A stretch of DNA of 64,000 bases from Kumtagia sp963839725 (GCA_963839725.1 CAWIWT010000026.1:62001-126000); one strand, 5' to 3'; positions 17,991 through 26,048 are shown, counted from the stretch's first letter. Made by a program: numbers and translations. Notes: generated by a model from the sequence alone, not told the origin.

Positions 17991-18865
17991 GCCAGCCTCC
18001 CGCCCATGGAGCGCTCGACGATGCGGCCGGCAAGCCCGACCAGCGCGACAAGCAGGCCAGCAACGATCGAACCGGCGACCAGTGTCGCCCAGATATCGAT
18101 GCTCTGGCTGTAATAGGCGCTGGAGAGCAATTTTGCGCCAAGGCCAGCCACCGCGCCGGTGGGCAGCTCGGCGACAATGGCGCCGACAAGGCTCGCCGCC
18201 ACCGCAACCTTCATCGAGGCGAACAGGTACGGCACCGATGCCGGCACTCGCAGCTTCCAGAATGTCTGCGACGCGCTCGCATTGTAGGTATGCATAAGGT
18301 CGACATGCGTGGTTTCGGGCGAACGCAGACCCTTCACCATGCCTACGGCGACGGGAAAAAACGACAGATAGGTGGAGATCAGCGCCTTGGGAAAAAGTCC
18401 GGTGATGCCGACGGCGCCCAGCACCACGATAACCATGGGCGCGATCGCCAGGATTGGAATTGTCTGCGAGGTGATCAGCCACGGCATCAGGCTGCGATCA
18501 AGCGATCTTACATGCACGATGCCGACAGCAAGCAGGATGCCAAGCACCGTGCCTTGCACGAAGCCGAGCAGCGTAGACACCAGCGTCACGAATGAGTGAT
18601 AGACGAGGCTGCGGTTGCTGGTGACTTTGCGGAGAAATGTACTCTCGAAGAAATTCTCCGCCACTTGATGTGGCGCAGGTGTCGTCGGCTTTGGCTGCGA
18701 CAGCGTCTTCTCGACAAACTCGACAATGCCCGGCGTCTCGCCGGCCCGCCGGTCAAGGTCGCGCTGGAACGGCGCATTCATGAAGACCGCGCCAACGTAC
18801 CACACAACGATCAGCCCGAAGAGGATCGCAGTAACGGGAATGAACTTGTCGCGCAGGGAGTCCAT
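17987..18865 (-). CDS. ABC transporter permease (SsuC/TauC type), first subunit
   Basis: Inner-membrane permease of about 292 residues. One N-terminal helix (FIPVTAILFGLIVVWYVGAV) is followed by a periplasmic stretch and the BPD_transp_1 core with the EAA-like loop VDLMHTYNASASQTFWKLRV that contacts the ATPase. The start at 18865 (MDSLRDKF) is used; an in-frame ATG at 18880 is possible. The ATG overlaps the stop of the DUF559 reading frame upstream (TAATG), which shows that a nuclease cassette was inserted directly in front of this gene, separating it from its ATPase. Confidence 0.9.
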   Translation of the reverse strand: MDSLRDKFIPVTAILFGLIVVWYVGAVFMNAPFQRDLDRRAGETPGIVEFVEKTLSQPKPTTPAPHQVAENFFESTFLRKVTSNRSLVYHSFVTLVSTLLGFVQGTVLGILLAVGIVHVRSLDRSLMPWLITSQTIPILAIAPMVIVVLGAVGITGLFPKALISTYLSFFPVAVGMVKGLRSPETTHVDLMHTYNASASQTFWKLRVPASVPYLFASMKVAVAASLVGAIVAELPTGAVAGLGAKLLSSAYYSQSIDIWATLVAGSIVAGLLVALVGLAGRIVERSMGGRLA

Positions 18866-19296
18866 TAAGCGGAACCGCAAAGTCCCCCTCCCCCTTGTGG
18901 GGAGGGGTTAGGGGTGGGGGTATTCTCTGAAGTCATCATTAGGCCGAGTTCGCGCAGTATCTCTTCGATGCAGCCCTCGAACGAGTCCGATAGTTCGCCC
19001 GTGTTGAAGCGGAGAACCTTGTAGCCTTGCACCTCAAACCAATCGTCACGCGCCTGGTCTCGCTTGAGCCCCGACGGTGTGAAGTGGTGTTCGCCGTCGA
19101 CTTCAATAACGAGACGCCTCTCATGGATTACAAAGTCAGCGACATACGGACCGACAGGTGCTTGCCGACGGACATGAATCCCATACCAGCGCCTGAACTC
19201 TCGAAGTTCCGACCATAGTTTCCGTTCCGAGCCCGTCATGTTTCGACGCAATTTCCGCGCTCGCGGTATTGCGCTCGGATCGATCGCGGTTGGCAC
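18865..19296 (-). CDS. DUF559 (Vsr-like fold) endonuclease-domain protein
   Basis: Small nuclease-fold protein of about 143 residues. It has ARKLRRNMTGSERKLWSELR, VRRQAPVGPYVADFVIHERR, then LVIEVDGEHH with the ExD-type acidic cluster (D in ADFV, E and D in IEVDG) and FEVQGYKVLRF. This is the restriction/Vsr-like core of DUF559. The start shown is a GTG just inside the right palindrome; the frame is also open through the palindrome to 19350, and an ATG exists at 19239. The C-terminal tail (TPTPNPSPQGGG) is encoded by the left palindrome. It is not transport-related; inserted between ATPase and permease. In vivo role unknown. Confidence 0.8.
   Translation of the reverse strand: MPTAIDPSAIPRARKLRRNMTGSERKLWSELREFRRWYGIHVRRQAPVGPYVADFVIHERRLVIEVDGEHHFTPSGLKRDQARDDWFEVQGYKVLRFNTGELSDSFEGCIEEILRELGLMMTSENTPTPNPSPQGGGGLCGSA
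18883..18920. repeat. Palindrome flanking DUF559 gene, left arm
   Basis: A 38-base unit: tccccctcccccttgtgggg then aggggttaggggtggggg. It is the inverted, near-perfect copy of the unit at 19304-19341 on the other side of the DUF559 gene and contains its own hairpin. It encodes the NPSPQGGG tail of the nuclease frame. Confidence 0.85.
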
Positions 19297-19303
19297 CGGA
19301 CTT

Positions 19304-19341
19304 ACCCCCACCCCTAACCCCTCCCCACAAGGGGGAGGGGA
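19304..19341. repeat. Palindrome flanking DUF559 gene, right arm
   Basis: Inverted partner of 18883-18920 (cccccacccctaacccctcc then ccacaagggggagggga), identical over about 37 bases. Together they bracket a roughly 460-base DUF559 cassette. I could not see a target-site duplication outside the arms. Confidence 0.85.
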
Positions 19342-19359
19342 ATCTCGCATCGGTCAGCC

Positions 19360-20151
19360 TCAATCCTCATAGCTGTGTCCTGCCCTCAAGCCATCCCGCA
19401 CTCGCGCGGCGATTTCCAGAAACTCTGGCGTTTCGCGGATGTCGAGCGGGCGAGAGCGCGGCAGCGTGGACTCGATCAAATCGGTGACCCGGCCGGGGCG
19501 CGGCGACATCACGACGATGCGCGTCGAGAGATAGACCGCCTCGGGAATGGAGTGCGTGACGAAGCATATCGTCTTGTTGGTTCGTGCCCAGAGTTCAAGA
19601 AGCTGCTGGTTGAGATGGTCCCGGACGATTTCATCCAGCGCGCCGAACGGCTCGTCCATCAGCAAGAGATCGGCATCAAAGGCCAGCGCACGTGCGATTG
19701 ACGCGCGCTGCTGCATGCCGCCGGAAAGCTGCCACGGATATTTGTTCTCGAACTTGGAGAGGTCGACGAGGTCGAGCGTGCGCTCCATCCGCTCCTTCTG
19801 CTCGGCCTTGCTGATCCCCATGATTTCCAGCGGCAGCGCTATGTTGCGGCCGATGGTGCGCCACGGAAACAATGCGGCCGCCTGGAACACGTAGCCATAG
19901 GCACGTTTCTCCCGCGCCTGCTCCGGCGTCATGCCATTGACAAGGATCGTGCCTTCGGTCGGCTTCTCCAGATCGGCGATGACACGCAGGAACGTCGTCT
20001 TGCCGCAGCCCGACGGACCGATGAACGATACGAACTCGCCCTTGCCGATGGTCAGGTCCACATTTGAAAGCGCATTGACCGGACCGTCATTGGTCTGGAA
20101 TGTAAGCGATAGGCCGGACGCGGAAACGACGGACGCGTTCATGCCAGCCAT
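19360..20151 (-). CDS. ABC transporter ATP-binding protein (nitrate/taurine type)
   Basis: Cytoplasmic ATPase of 263 residues energising the NMT1-type importer. Walker A is GPSGCGKTT, the Q-loop lies at YVFQAAALFPWRT, the signature is LSGGMQQR, Walker B is LLLMDEPFGALDE and the switch histidine is in FVTHSIPEAVYL. The C-terminal RPGRVTDLIE is typical of the TauB/SsuB/NrtD branch. Intact. It is the upstream member of the ATPase-permease-permease-binding protein unit, now interrupted by the DUF559 cassette. MAGMNAS (20151) is the first ATG; the ATG three codons on is an alternative. Confidence 0.92.
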   Translation of the reverse strand: MAGMNASVVSASGLSLTFQTNDGPVNALSNVDLTIGKGEFVSFIGPSGCGKTTFLRVIADLEKPTEGTILVNGMTPEQAREKRAYGYVFQAAALFPWRTIGRNIALPLEIMGISKAEQKERMERTLDLVDLSKFENKYPWQLSGGMQQRASIARALAFDADLLLMDEPFGALDEIVRDHLNQQLLELWARTNKTICFVTHSIPEAVYLSTRIVVMSPRPGRVTDLIESTLPRSRPLDIRETPEFLEIAARVRDGLRAGHSYED

Positions 20152-20269
20152 CTTGTCAAGCCCGCAAGGCCAACCGACGTCGAGCGCATTCGAAACTTCA
20201 ACTCCATCGACGGCGTTGCCGCATGCGGCGAGAGCCCCTGAGCGAGAGAGCGATCAAAGGGAGCCGGAA

Positions 20270-20683
20270 ATGCAAGAACCATCAAAGCCCACCTGCAGTC
20301 TTCTTCGCCCGGGCCTTGCTTACGACGGAAAGCAGGGTCTGAGCTACTTTCAGGGCATAGCCACTGAGACGGTCGGATCGAAGGCCATTTGCATGCATCT
20401 GCTTACCTTGCCGCCGGGTGGACGCGCCAAGGCGCATCTTCACGAAAATCATGAGACGGCCATCTACCTCCTGTCTGGCGAGGTCCACACCTGGTACGGC
20501 GACCAACTGGAGCACCTTGTGATCGTGCGGGCCGGAGACCTTTTCCACATCCCCGCCGGCGTGCCGCACCTGCCGGCCAACTTGTCGTCCGAGCCGGCTT
20601 CCGCCGTCATCGCGCGCACGGATCCGAACGAGCAGGAAAGTGTCGTTCTGCTGCCGCATCTCGACAGCCGGGTTCCGGCGTGA
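20270..20683 (+). CDS. Cupin-domain protein
   Basis: Single-domain cupin of 137 residues on the strand opposite to its neighbours. Metal-binding motif 1 is visible as AHLHENHETAIYLLSGE (two His, Glu), and motif 2 as VRAGDLFHIPAGVPHLPANL with the final histidine. It has a good ribosome site (gggagccgg) before the ATG. It lies between the transporter ATPase and the ureidopropionase unit, exactly where related rhizobial clusters often carry a dihydropyrimidinase. It is probably a small metal-dependent isomerase, dioxygenase or sensor; the substrate cannot be told. Confidence 0.85.
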   Translation: MQEPSKPTCSLLRPGLAYDGKQGLSYFQGIATETVGSKAICMHLLTLPPGGRAKAHLHENHETAIYLLSGEVHTWYGDQLEHLVIVRAGDLFHIPAGVPHLPANLSSEPASAVIARTDPNEQESVVLLPHLDSRVPA

Positions 20684-20792
20684 CGCCTTCCATGCATTGA
20701 GATCGACAATATTGCTTGAGGCGTCGGTCGTTAGGGACAAGGCGTCACCTCGCCCCGCGTCGTGCTGCTGGCATATGATCCCCCTTGGCCTG

Positions 20793-21008
20793 TCACTCTC
20801 TCTCGATCACGATATCGCGGTAAACCAGCTCGGCTCCCGGCTCCATGTGAATTCCCCATTCGGGATTTTCGCAAAGAAACGCTGCGGCCTTCTCGATCGT
20901 CGAGAAACGGACCGCCGTCCCGCGATTGTTCTCGCTGCGGGGAAAGCACTGATAGTATCCGTTGACTTGCTCGGCTGATTGTTCGCTGCCGGCCTTGATA
21001 ATCCTCAC
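20793..21008 (-). CDS. Hypothetical 71-residue protein coupled to the ureidopropionase
   Basis: A short soluble protein from a GTG at 21008 that overlaps the stop of the upstream hydrolase (GTGA), a sign of translational coupling. The composition is protein-like (RFSTIEKAAAFLCENPEWG, then AELVYRDIVIERE), with alternating strand/helix character. I do not recognise the family. The overlap and clean frame argue that it is a genuine gene of the pyrimidine unit. Function unknown. Confidence 0.65.
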   Translation of the reverse strand: MRIIKAGSEQSAEQVNGYYQCFPRSENNRGTAVRFSTIEKAAAFLCENPEWGIHMEPGAELVYRDIVIERE

Positions 21009-22255
21009 GAAACGATCCCCGCTGTCTCCACCACCGCATGAAACAGAACGTCACAGCCCGCCGCCGCCCACTCTCTGGAAATCTCCTCGGCCTCATTGTG
21101 CGAAAGGCCATCCACGCACGGGCACATGACCATGGCGGTCGGCGCCACGCGGTTGATCCAGCAGGCGTCGTGACCAGCGCCGGATACGATGTTGCGGTGC
21201 GTGTAGCCAAGCCGGTCGGCAGCGTCCCGAATCGCCTTGACGCAGCCGGCGTCGAAGGTCACGGGGTCGAAATGCCCGACCTGCTCGATCTCGAACTTGA
21301 TGTCGAGCGCCTCGCAGATCAGTTCAATGCCCTCGCGGATGCGCCCGTCCATCGTGTCGAGGACTTCCTTTTCGGGCGAGCGGATGTCGATCGTGAAAAC
21401 CGTCCTGCCGGCAATGATGTTGCGCGAGTTTGGATAAACCTCCATGTGACCAACCGCGCCGACCGCATCGGGCTGGTAGTCCATCGCCACCTCGTGCACA
21501 AGCTCCGTCACCCGCGCCATGCCGAGCCCGGCGTTGCGCCGCTTCGGCATCGGGGTCGAGCCGGTGTGGCTCTCCCTGCCGGTCAAGGTGACTTGCAGCC
21601 ACTTCAGGCCCTGGCCATGCGTGACAACACCAATGTCGATCCCTTCATCCTCAAGGATGGGCCCTTGCTCGATATGCAGCTCGAAAAAGGCGTGCATCTT
21701 GCGGGCGCCGACAGCCTCGTCGCCCTTCCAGCCGATGCGTTCCAACTCGTCGCCGAAGCGCTTGCCTTCCTTGTCATTGCGGTCGTAGGCCCAGTCCTGC
21801 TTGTGGACGCCCGCGAACACTCCCGACGCCAGCATCGCCGGGGCGTAACGCGTGCCTTCTTCATTCGTCCAGTTTGTGACGACGATCGGATGCTTGGTCT
21901 TGATGCCAAGATCGTTCAACGTGCGGATGACCTCCAGCCCGCCAAGTACGCCGAGCACGCCGTCATACTTGCCGCCGGTCGGCTGGGTGTCGAGATGGCT
22001 GCCGACATAGACCGGCAGGGCATCGGCATCGGTGCCTTCGCGGCGGGCAAACATCGTGCCCATCTGGTCGAGGCCCATTTCAAGCCCCGCCGCCTCGCAC
22101 CAGCGCTTGAACAGATGCCGCCCCACGCCGTCCTCGTCGGTCAAAGTCTGGCGGTTGTTGCCGCCGGCGATGCCCGGACCGATCTTCGCCATTTCCATGA
22201 GCGAATCCCACAAACGGTCTGGATTGATTCGCAAATTCTCGCCCGGGGCTGCCAT
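21005..22255 (-). CDS. Beta-ureidopropionase / N-carbamoyl amino acid amidohydrolase (M20 family)
   Basis: Zn-dependent amidohydrolase of 416 residues that hydrolyses N-carbamoyl-beta-alanine to beta-alanine, CO2 and ammonia, the third step of reductive pyrimidine degradation; relatives (AmaB/HyuC, allantoate amidohydrolase) use other carbamoyl compounds. Metal-binding motifs are GSHLDTQPTGGKYDG, the catalytic Glu pair in NWTNEEGTRY and the His in ELHIEQGPILE, with the dimerisation-domain GRESHTGSTPM and the C-terminal SGAGHDACW. Intact. Together with PreA/PreT and a beta-alanine-type transaminase the pyrimidine role is favoured. A DUF559 remnant lies directly upstream, separating it from the transaminase. 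Confidence 0.9.
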   Translation of the reverse strand: MAAPGENLRINPDRLWDSLMEMAKIGPGIAGGNNRQTLTDEDGVGRHLFKRWCEAAGLEMGLDQMGTMFARREGTDADALPVYVGSHLDTQPTGGKYDGVLGVLGGLEVIRTLNDLGIKTKHPIVVTNWTNEEGTRYAPAMLASGVFAGVHKQDWAYDRNDKEGKRFGDELERIGWKGDEAVGARKMHAFFELHIEQGPILEDEGIDIGVVTHGQGLKWLQVTLTGRESHTGSTPMPKRRNAGLGMARVTELVHEVAMDYQPDAVGAVGHMEVYPNSRNIIAGRTVFTIDIRSPEKEVLDTMDGRIREGIELICEALDIKFEIEQVGHFDPVTFDAGCVKAIRDAADRLGYTHRNIVSGAGHDACWINRVAPTAMVMCPCVDGLSHNEAEEISREWAAAGCDVLFHAVVETAGIVS

Positions 22256-22256
22256 T

Positions 22257-22520
22257 CTAAAACCTCTCAGATTGCGGCGGACGCGCGCCGGCGTCCCCCT
22301 CCCCCTTGAGGGGAGGGTGGCCGCGCAGCGGCCGGGTAGGGTCGCCCAACGTGATCGCGACCTTCTCTTTTACCACCTGTGCGACATGCCATGCACTGTT
22401 TATGACATCCGGCCCATTGACACGGAAGACATGAAATCCGAGCGATCTCAAATACGCATCGCGAACAGAATCGTGCCGTTTGCCGCGCTCGGATTCATGC
22501 GCGTCGCCATCGACTTTCAT
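22257..22520 (-). pseudogene. DUF559 nuclease remnant in a second palindrome-bounded cassette
   Basis: An 87-codon frame with MKVDGDAHESERGKRHD and AYLRSLGFHVFRV, the C-terminal half of a DUF559 core (IeVDG..H......RD..L...Gf.VlR). The N-terminal half with the DFV acidic strand is missing; upstream sequence runs within 50 bases into the right palindrome. Its tail (RPLRGHPPLKGEG) is encoded by the left palindrome and the frame stops 1 base before the ureidopropionase ATG. This copies the layout of the DUF559 cassette at 18.9-19.3 kb, with a different palindrome subtype, but in a more decayed state. Confidence 0.7.
22294..22341. repeat. Palindrome at second DUF559 cassette, left arm
   Basis: A 48-base unit: tccccctcccccttgagggg, agggtggccgcgcagcgg, ccgggtaggg. 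It holds two hairpins (ccctcccc-ttga-ggggaggg and ggccgc-gca-gcggcc). Inverted partner of 22569-22615. Confidence 0.85.
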
Positions 22521-22568
22521 CAGAGACGTCCTCGCGGCAAAAGATGCGGTCGGCGCGCTACATCTGCA

Positions 22569-22615
22569 ACCCCACCCGGCCGCTTCGCGGCCACCCTCCC
22601 CTCAAGGGGGAGGGA
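22569..22615. repeat. Palindrome at second DUF559 cassette, right arm
   Basis: Inverted copy of 22294-22341 with a few substitutions (accccacccggccgcttcgc, ggccaccctcccctcaaggg, ggaggga). The cassette between and including the arms is about 320 bases. Confidence 0.85.
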
Positions 22616-22635
22616 TCGCTGCCGCGCGCTCCCCG

Positions 22636-23964
22636 TCAATCGATCATCCTCAGCACGTCGCGGAGATGATCGATCAGCTCGTCAATCTGACCTTTTGAAA
22701 TGATCAATGGCGGCGACATTGCGATGATGTCGCCGGTAACGCGGATCAATGCGCCGTGCTCGTAAGCCTTGACGAAGGCCGAGAACGCGCGCTTGGCCGG
22801 CTGCCCCGCAATCGGCGCAAGCTCGACGGCTCCAATGAGGCCGATATTGCGGATATCGATGACATGCGGCTCGCCCTTCAGCGAATGCAGCGCATCCTCC
22901 CAGTGGGATGCAAGCTCGGCCCCATGGGTCAGCAGCCCCTCGTCCTTGTAGGTGTCGAGTGTGCCCAGCGCCGCTGCGCAGGCAATCGGATTTCCCGAAT
23001 AGGTGTAGCCATGGAAGAATTCGACGACATGGTCGGGGCCGTTCATGAAGGCGTCGTGGATCTCTTTCTTGACCAGCACGGCGCCCATCGGAATGACGCC
23101 GTTGGACACGCCCTTGGCCGTGGTGATCATGTCGGGAACAACGCCGAAATAGTCGGCGGCAAATGGAGTACCCAGGCGGCCGAAGCCGGTGATAACCTCG
23201 TCGAAGATCAAGAGGATGCCGTACTTGGTGCAGATCTCGCGGAGCTTCTTCAGGTAGCCCTTCGGCGGCACCAGCACGCCGGCAGAGCCCGCTACCGGCT
23301 CGACGATGACCGCCGCGATCGTCGAGGCGTCATGCAGCGCGACAATACGCTCCAACTCATTGGCAAGCTCGGCGCCATGCTCCGGCTCACCGCGCGTGAA
23401 CGCGTTCTTCTCGGGCAGATGCGTGTGCGGCAAATGATCGACGCCGGCAAGCAGCGTGCCGAACATCTTCCTGTTGTTGACCATCCCGCCGACAGAGGTG
23501 CCGCCGAAGTTGACGCCGTGATAGCCGCGCTCGCGGCCGATGAGCCGGGTGCGTGAGCCTTCGCCTCTGAGGCGCTGATAGGCCAGTGCGATCTTCAGCG
23601 CGGTCTCGACGGATTCCGAACCGGAATTGGTAAAGAACACGTGGTCGAGGCCCTTGGGCGCGATATCGACGATCCGGTTCGCGAGTTCGAAAGCGAGCGG
23701 GTGGCCCATCTGAAACGCCGGCGCATAGTCGAGTTCGGCGGCCTGCGCCTGGATCGCCTCGGTTATCTTCGGGCGGCAGTGGCCGGCGTTTACGCACCAA
23801 AGGCCCGCCGTGCCGTCCAGGATCTTGCGGCCGTCGATCGACGTGTAGTGCATGTCCTTGGCGGCGACCAGCATGCGCGGCGCCTGCTTGAACTGCCGGT
23901 TCGCGGTAAACGGCATCCAATATGCGCTGAGATCGTTCGGCGTGACTTTCGTTCTGTTGGACAT
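22636..23964 (-). CDS. Class III omega-aminotransferase, probably beta-alanine:pyruvate
   Basis: PLP-dependent transaminase of 442 residues, predicted to convert beta-alanine (the product of uracil breakdown) to malonate semialdehyde with pyruvate as acceptor. Visible are the GTAGLWCVNAGHCRP region, the PLP-binding FTNSGSESVETALKIA, RGYHGVNFGGTSVGGM, the cofactor Asp in LLIFDEVITGFGRLG, the Schiff-base lysine in TTAKGVSNGVIPMGAV and the conserved GYTYSGNPIACAAAL. Intact. The start MSNRTK (23964) is chosen over the TTG two codons upstream. It is the first gene of the minus-strand unit, with a RutR-like operator about 80 bases upstream. Confidence 0.9.
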   Translation of the reverse strand: MSNRTKVTPNDLSAYWMPFTANRQFKQAPRMLVAAKDMHYTSIDGRKILDGTAGLWCVNAGHCRPKITEAIQAQAAELDYAPAFQMGHPLAFELANRIVDIAPKGLDHVFFTNSGSESVETALKIALAYQRLRGEGSRTRLIGRERGYHGVNFGGTSVGGMVNNRKMFGTLLAGVDHLPHTHLPEKNAFTRGEPEHGAELANELERIVALHDASTIAAVIVEPVAGSAGVLVPPKGYLKKLREICTKYGILLIFDEVITGFGRLGTPFAADYFGVVPDMITTAKGVSNGVIPMGAVLVKKEIHDAFMNGPDHVVEFFHGYTYSGNPIACAAALGTLDTYKDEGLLTHGAELASHWEDALHSLKGEPHVIDIRNIGLIGAVELAPIAGQPAKRAFSAFVKAYEHGALIRVTGDIIAMSPPLIISKGQIDELIDHLRDVLRMID

Positions 23965-24044
23965 GACCAAGCCTTTCCTAAGAGAATCTCGAACTGCTAA
24001 CGGCCAACGCTTGGTCTACGCGGCGTTTAGTGCTACGCAAATTT

Positions 24045-24060
24045 TTGACCGATTGGACAA
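24045..24060. promoter_or_regulatory. RutR-like operator 1
   Basis: TTGACCGATTGGACAA, an imperfect 16-base inverted repeat. It differs at two defined positions from the E. coli RutR site TTGACCA-nn-TGGTCAA. It lies in the divergent gap between the transaminase gene and the TetR gene, and a matching half-conserved site occurs in front of preT (29313-29328). Binding of the adjacent RutR-like protein is inferred. Confidence 0.65.
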
Positions 24061-24182
24061 ACGTTAGCACCGCCAGATAGGCGGTCAAGCGGAATAGTAT
24101 CGGAAATGACGCGGCAAAATACCGTTCCACAGCGAAACAGAAAACTGGTCCAGAGAATTGGGCCACAGAACTGTTTTCCCCA

Positions 24183-24830
24183 ATGGACAGCGTACTGATG
24201 GACAGTTCGACGCGTCGCCCTCGCACCCGTATCCAGACGGAGAAGCGCGAGTTGATTCTCGAAGCCGCTCTCGAAGTGTTTTCCGCCCACGGCTTCCGCG
24301 GCGCGACCGTCGACCAGATCGCCGATGCGGCCGGCATGTCGAAGCCGAACCTGCTCTATTATTTTCGCAGCAAGGAAGACATCCACGGTTCCCTGATGCA
24401 GCGCCTGCTCGACACGTGGCTCGCGCCCCTGCGCGAACTGGACGACATCGGCGATCCGATGACGGAACTGCGCAGCTACATCCGCCGCAAGTTGGAAATG
24501 GCACGCGATTTCCCGCGCGAGAGCCGGCTGTTCGCCAATGAGATCCTGCAAGGCGCACCGCGCGTCCTGCCGATGCTGGAGGGCGAACTGAGAAGCCTCG
24601 TCGATGAAAAGGTGGAGGTCATCCGATGCTGGATGCGGTCGGGAAAGATCGCGCGCACTGACCCGTATCACTTGATCTTCTCAATATGGGCGACCACCCA
24701 GCACTATGCCGATTTCGACGTGCAGGTGCGCGCCGTGCTTGGCCCCGACCGTGGCGCCGATGGCCGCTTCGAGGATGCAGCGCGGTTCCTGGAACAGCTG
24801 TTTCTGGAGGGGCTTCGACCCAAAAACTAA
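24183..24830 (+). CDS. rutR: TetR-family regulator, RutR-like
   Basis: Transcription factor of 215 residues. The N-terminal helix-turn-helix (about 20-65) reads RELILEAALEVFSAHGFRG, then TVDQIADAAGMSKPNLLYYF. The C-terminal ligand domain has the RutR/YcdC pattern (AFRGLFANEILQ-like: ESRLFANEILQGAPRVLP, and the HLIFSIWATTQHYADF helix). RutR binds uracil/thymine and releases its operator, so this gene probably induces the surrounding pyrimidine genes. It is divergent from the transaminase gene, with a TTGACC...-type palindrome in between. The start at 24183 is the first ATG; one at 24198 (MDSSTRRPR) is also possible. Confidence 0.85.
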   Translation: MDSVLMDSSTRRPRTRIQTEKRELILEAALEVFSAHGFRGATVDQIADAAGMSKPNLLYYFRSKEDIHGSLMQRLLDTWLAPLRELDDIGDPMTELRSYIRRKLEMARDFPRESRLFANEILQGAPRVLPMLEGELRSLVDEKVEVIRCWMRSGKIARTDPYHLIFSIWATTQHYADFDVQVRAVLGPDRGADGRFEDAARFLEQLFLEGLRPKN

Positions 24831-24926
24831 TCCACCGCAGCTCAAATCGCTCAAATCCTAGCCTTGGCAGCAACTTCTATTTGAACGTATCCCCCTATTG
24901 TGTCCGAGGTTGCAAATGGAGGAAGC

Positions 24927-25621
24927 ATGCCAAGAAAGCGGCTTGCACTGCTAATTGACGCAGAGAATATTTCGGCACAACTGTTCCCGCAGGTCTTGGA
25001 ACACGTTCGAAACCTAGGCGATCCGATTGTCGCGCGTGCCTTCGGTGATTTCTCCAATCGTAAGCTGAGCGATTGGGTCGAAATCGCGCGCGCGGCGGGC
25101 ACAGAGTTAATCTTCCAAGTTTCAGCGGGCAAGGGCAAGAACTCGGCCGACATGGCGATGCCATAGCGGCAATGGACTTGCTGCATGAGCGTGTCGTCGA
25201 CGGCTTTTGTCTCGTCTCCAGCGATTGCGATTTCGTCCCGCTCATCACCCGCCTGCGCCGCTCCGGAATCGACACCTACGGTGTTGGAGAGAGCAAGACA
25301 GCCCAGACGCTTCGCAATGCTTGCTCCGCCTTTTTTGAGGTCACCCCGGCAAGGCAAAAATCTGTCAACAAAGCTTCCAAGTCGCCTCCGGCGGACTGCG
25401 ATATTGAAACGCGGATAGCAAAGACACTTCGCGCCGTCACCGGTTCCAATAAAGGCTGGATATCGCACGGCGGATTGCGGCAGGCCATGATCCAGAAGGA
25501 ACTCACCCTCGAGTCCTTGTTCCCGAAGGGGAAGTTTCTGGAGACATTGAGATCTACAGGTTTGATCGAAGAAACCGGTGCCGGGGCTGGTGTCAAAATC
25601 CGGCTCAAGGAACCACAATAG
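24927..25621 (+). CDS. NYN-domain (LabA/DUF88) protein with C-terminal OST-HTH, one frameshift
   Basis: Predicted PIN-like RNase with an RNA-binding tail, about 230 residues when joined. The NYN domain shows ALLIDAENISAQLFP (first Asp), ARAFGDFSN, GKGKNSADM (second acid) and FCLVSSDCDFVPLITRLR (acidic SSDxDF), followed by GIDTYGVGE. The C-terminal part (IETRIAKTLRAV..., GWISHGGLRQAM) fits an OST-HTH/LOTUS domain. Near 25160 one G seems to be missing (ATGCC where ATGGCC would keep the frame). The ATG at 24927 has a strong GGAGGA site. Its role in RNA turnover is family-based inference; it has no evident link to the pyrimidine genes. Confidence 0.82.
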
Positions 25622-25627
25622 GCGTCG

Positions 25628-26005
25628 CTACATAGCCCGGGCGATCACCATCAACAGCCCGCCGCACAGCGTAATGTTGACCAGCGTCAGGTAGAGATGC
25701 GGGTCGCGTTCCTTGCCCTGGAACATGAAGAGATTATGGAAGAGCGAAGTCGCCATGACTGTGAAGGCGATTAGCAGCAGAGCGCCCCAGACGGTCCACA
25801 TGCCGAATATCAGCGAAACGCCGCCGATGACCTGCATCGCGAAGCCAATCGTCACCAATGGCGCCGGAAGCAGCCAGCCATAGTTGGTCACCGAGGTCGT
25901 GAACCGCTCACGCAGATTGGCAAAATTGCGGATGCCGGCGATCAAGAAAAAGCCGCCGAAGACGAGGCGGCCAACAAGCATGAATGTTTCGGCTGCCATC
26001 TCCAT
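25628..26005 (-). CDS. DoxX-family membrane protein
   Basis: Small integral membrane protein of about 125 residues with four helices: LVGRLVFGGFFLIAGIRNF (the DoxX start motif with GRL...aG), LVTIGFAMQVIGGVSLIFG, LLLIAFTVMATSLFHN and LVNITLCGGLLMVIA. The DoxX group includes thiosulfate:quinone oxidoreductase subunits and many uncharacterised proteins, so no reaction is assigned. The start at 26005 follows a ggggg ribosome-site-like tract; the ATG two codons later is possible. A 29-base palindrome lies just upstream of the start. Confidence 0.85.
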   Translation of the reverse strand: MEMAAETFMLVGRLVFGGFFLIAGIRNFANLRERFTTSVTNYGWLLPAPLVTIGFAMQVIGGVSLIFGMWTVWGALLLIAFTVMATSLFHNLFMFQGKERDPHLYLTLVNITLCGGLLMVIARAM

Positions 26006-26019
26006 CCCCCCGGATCGCA

Positions 26020-26048
26020 AAGAGGCGATCCGTACCGGATCGCCTCTT
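26020..26048. repeat. Perfect 13-bp stem palindrome upstream of doxX
   Basis: AAGAGGCGATCCG-tac-CGGATCGCCTCTT. It lies in the leader of the DoxX gene, with a T/A-mixed stretch after it. It could be an operator, a leader hairpin or a terminator for a lost gene; nothing decides between these. Confidence 0.6.
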
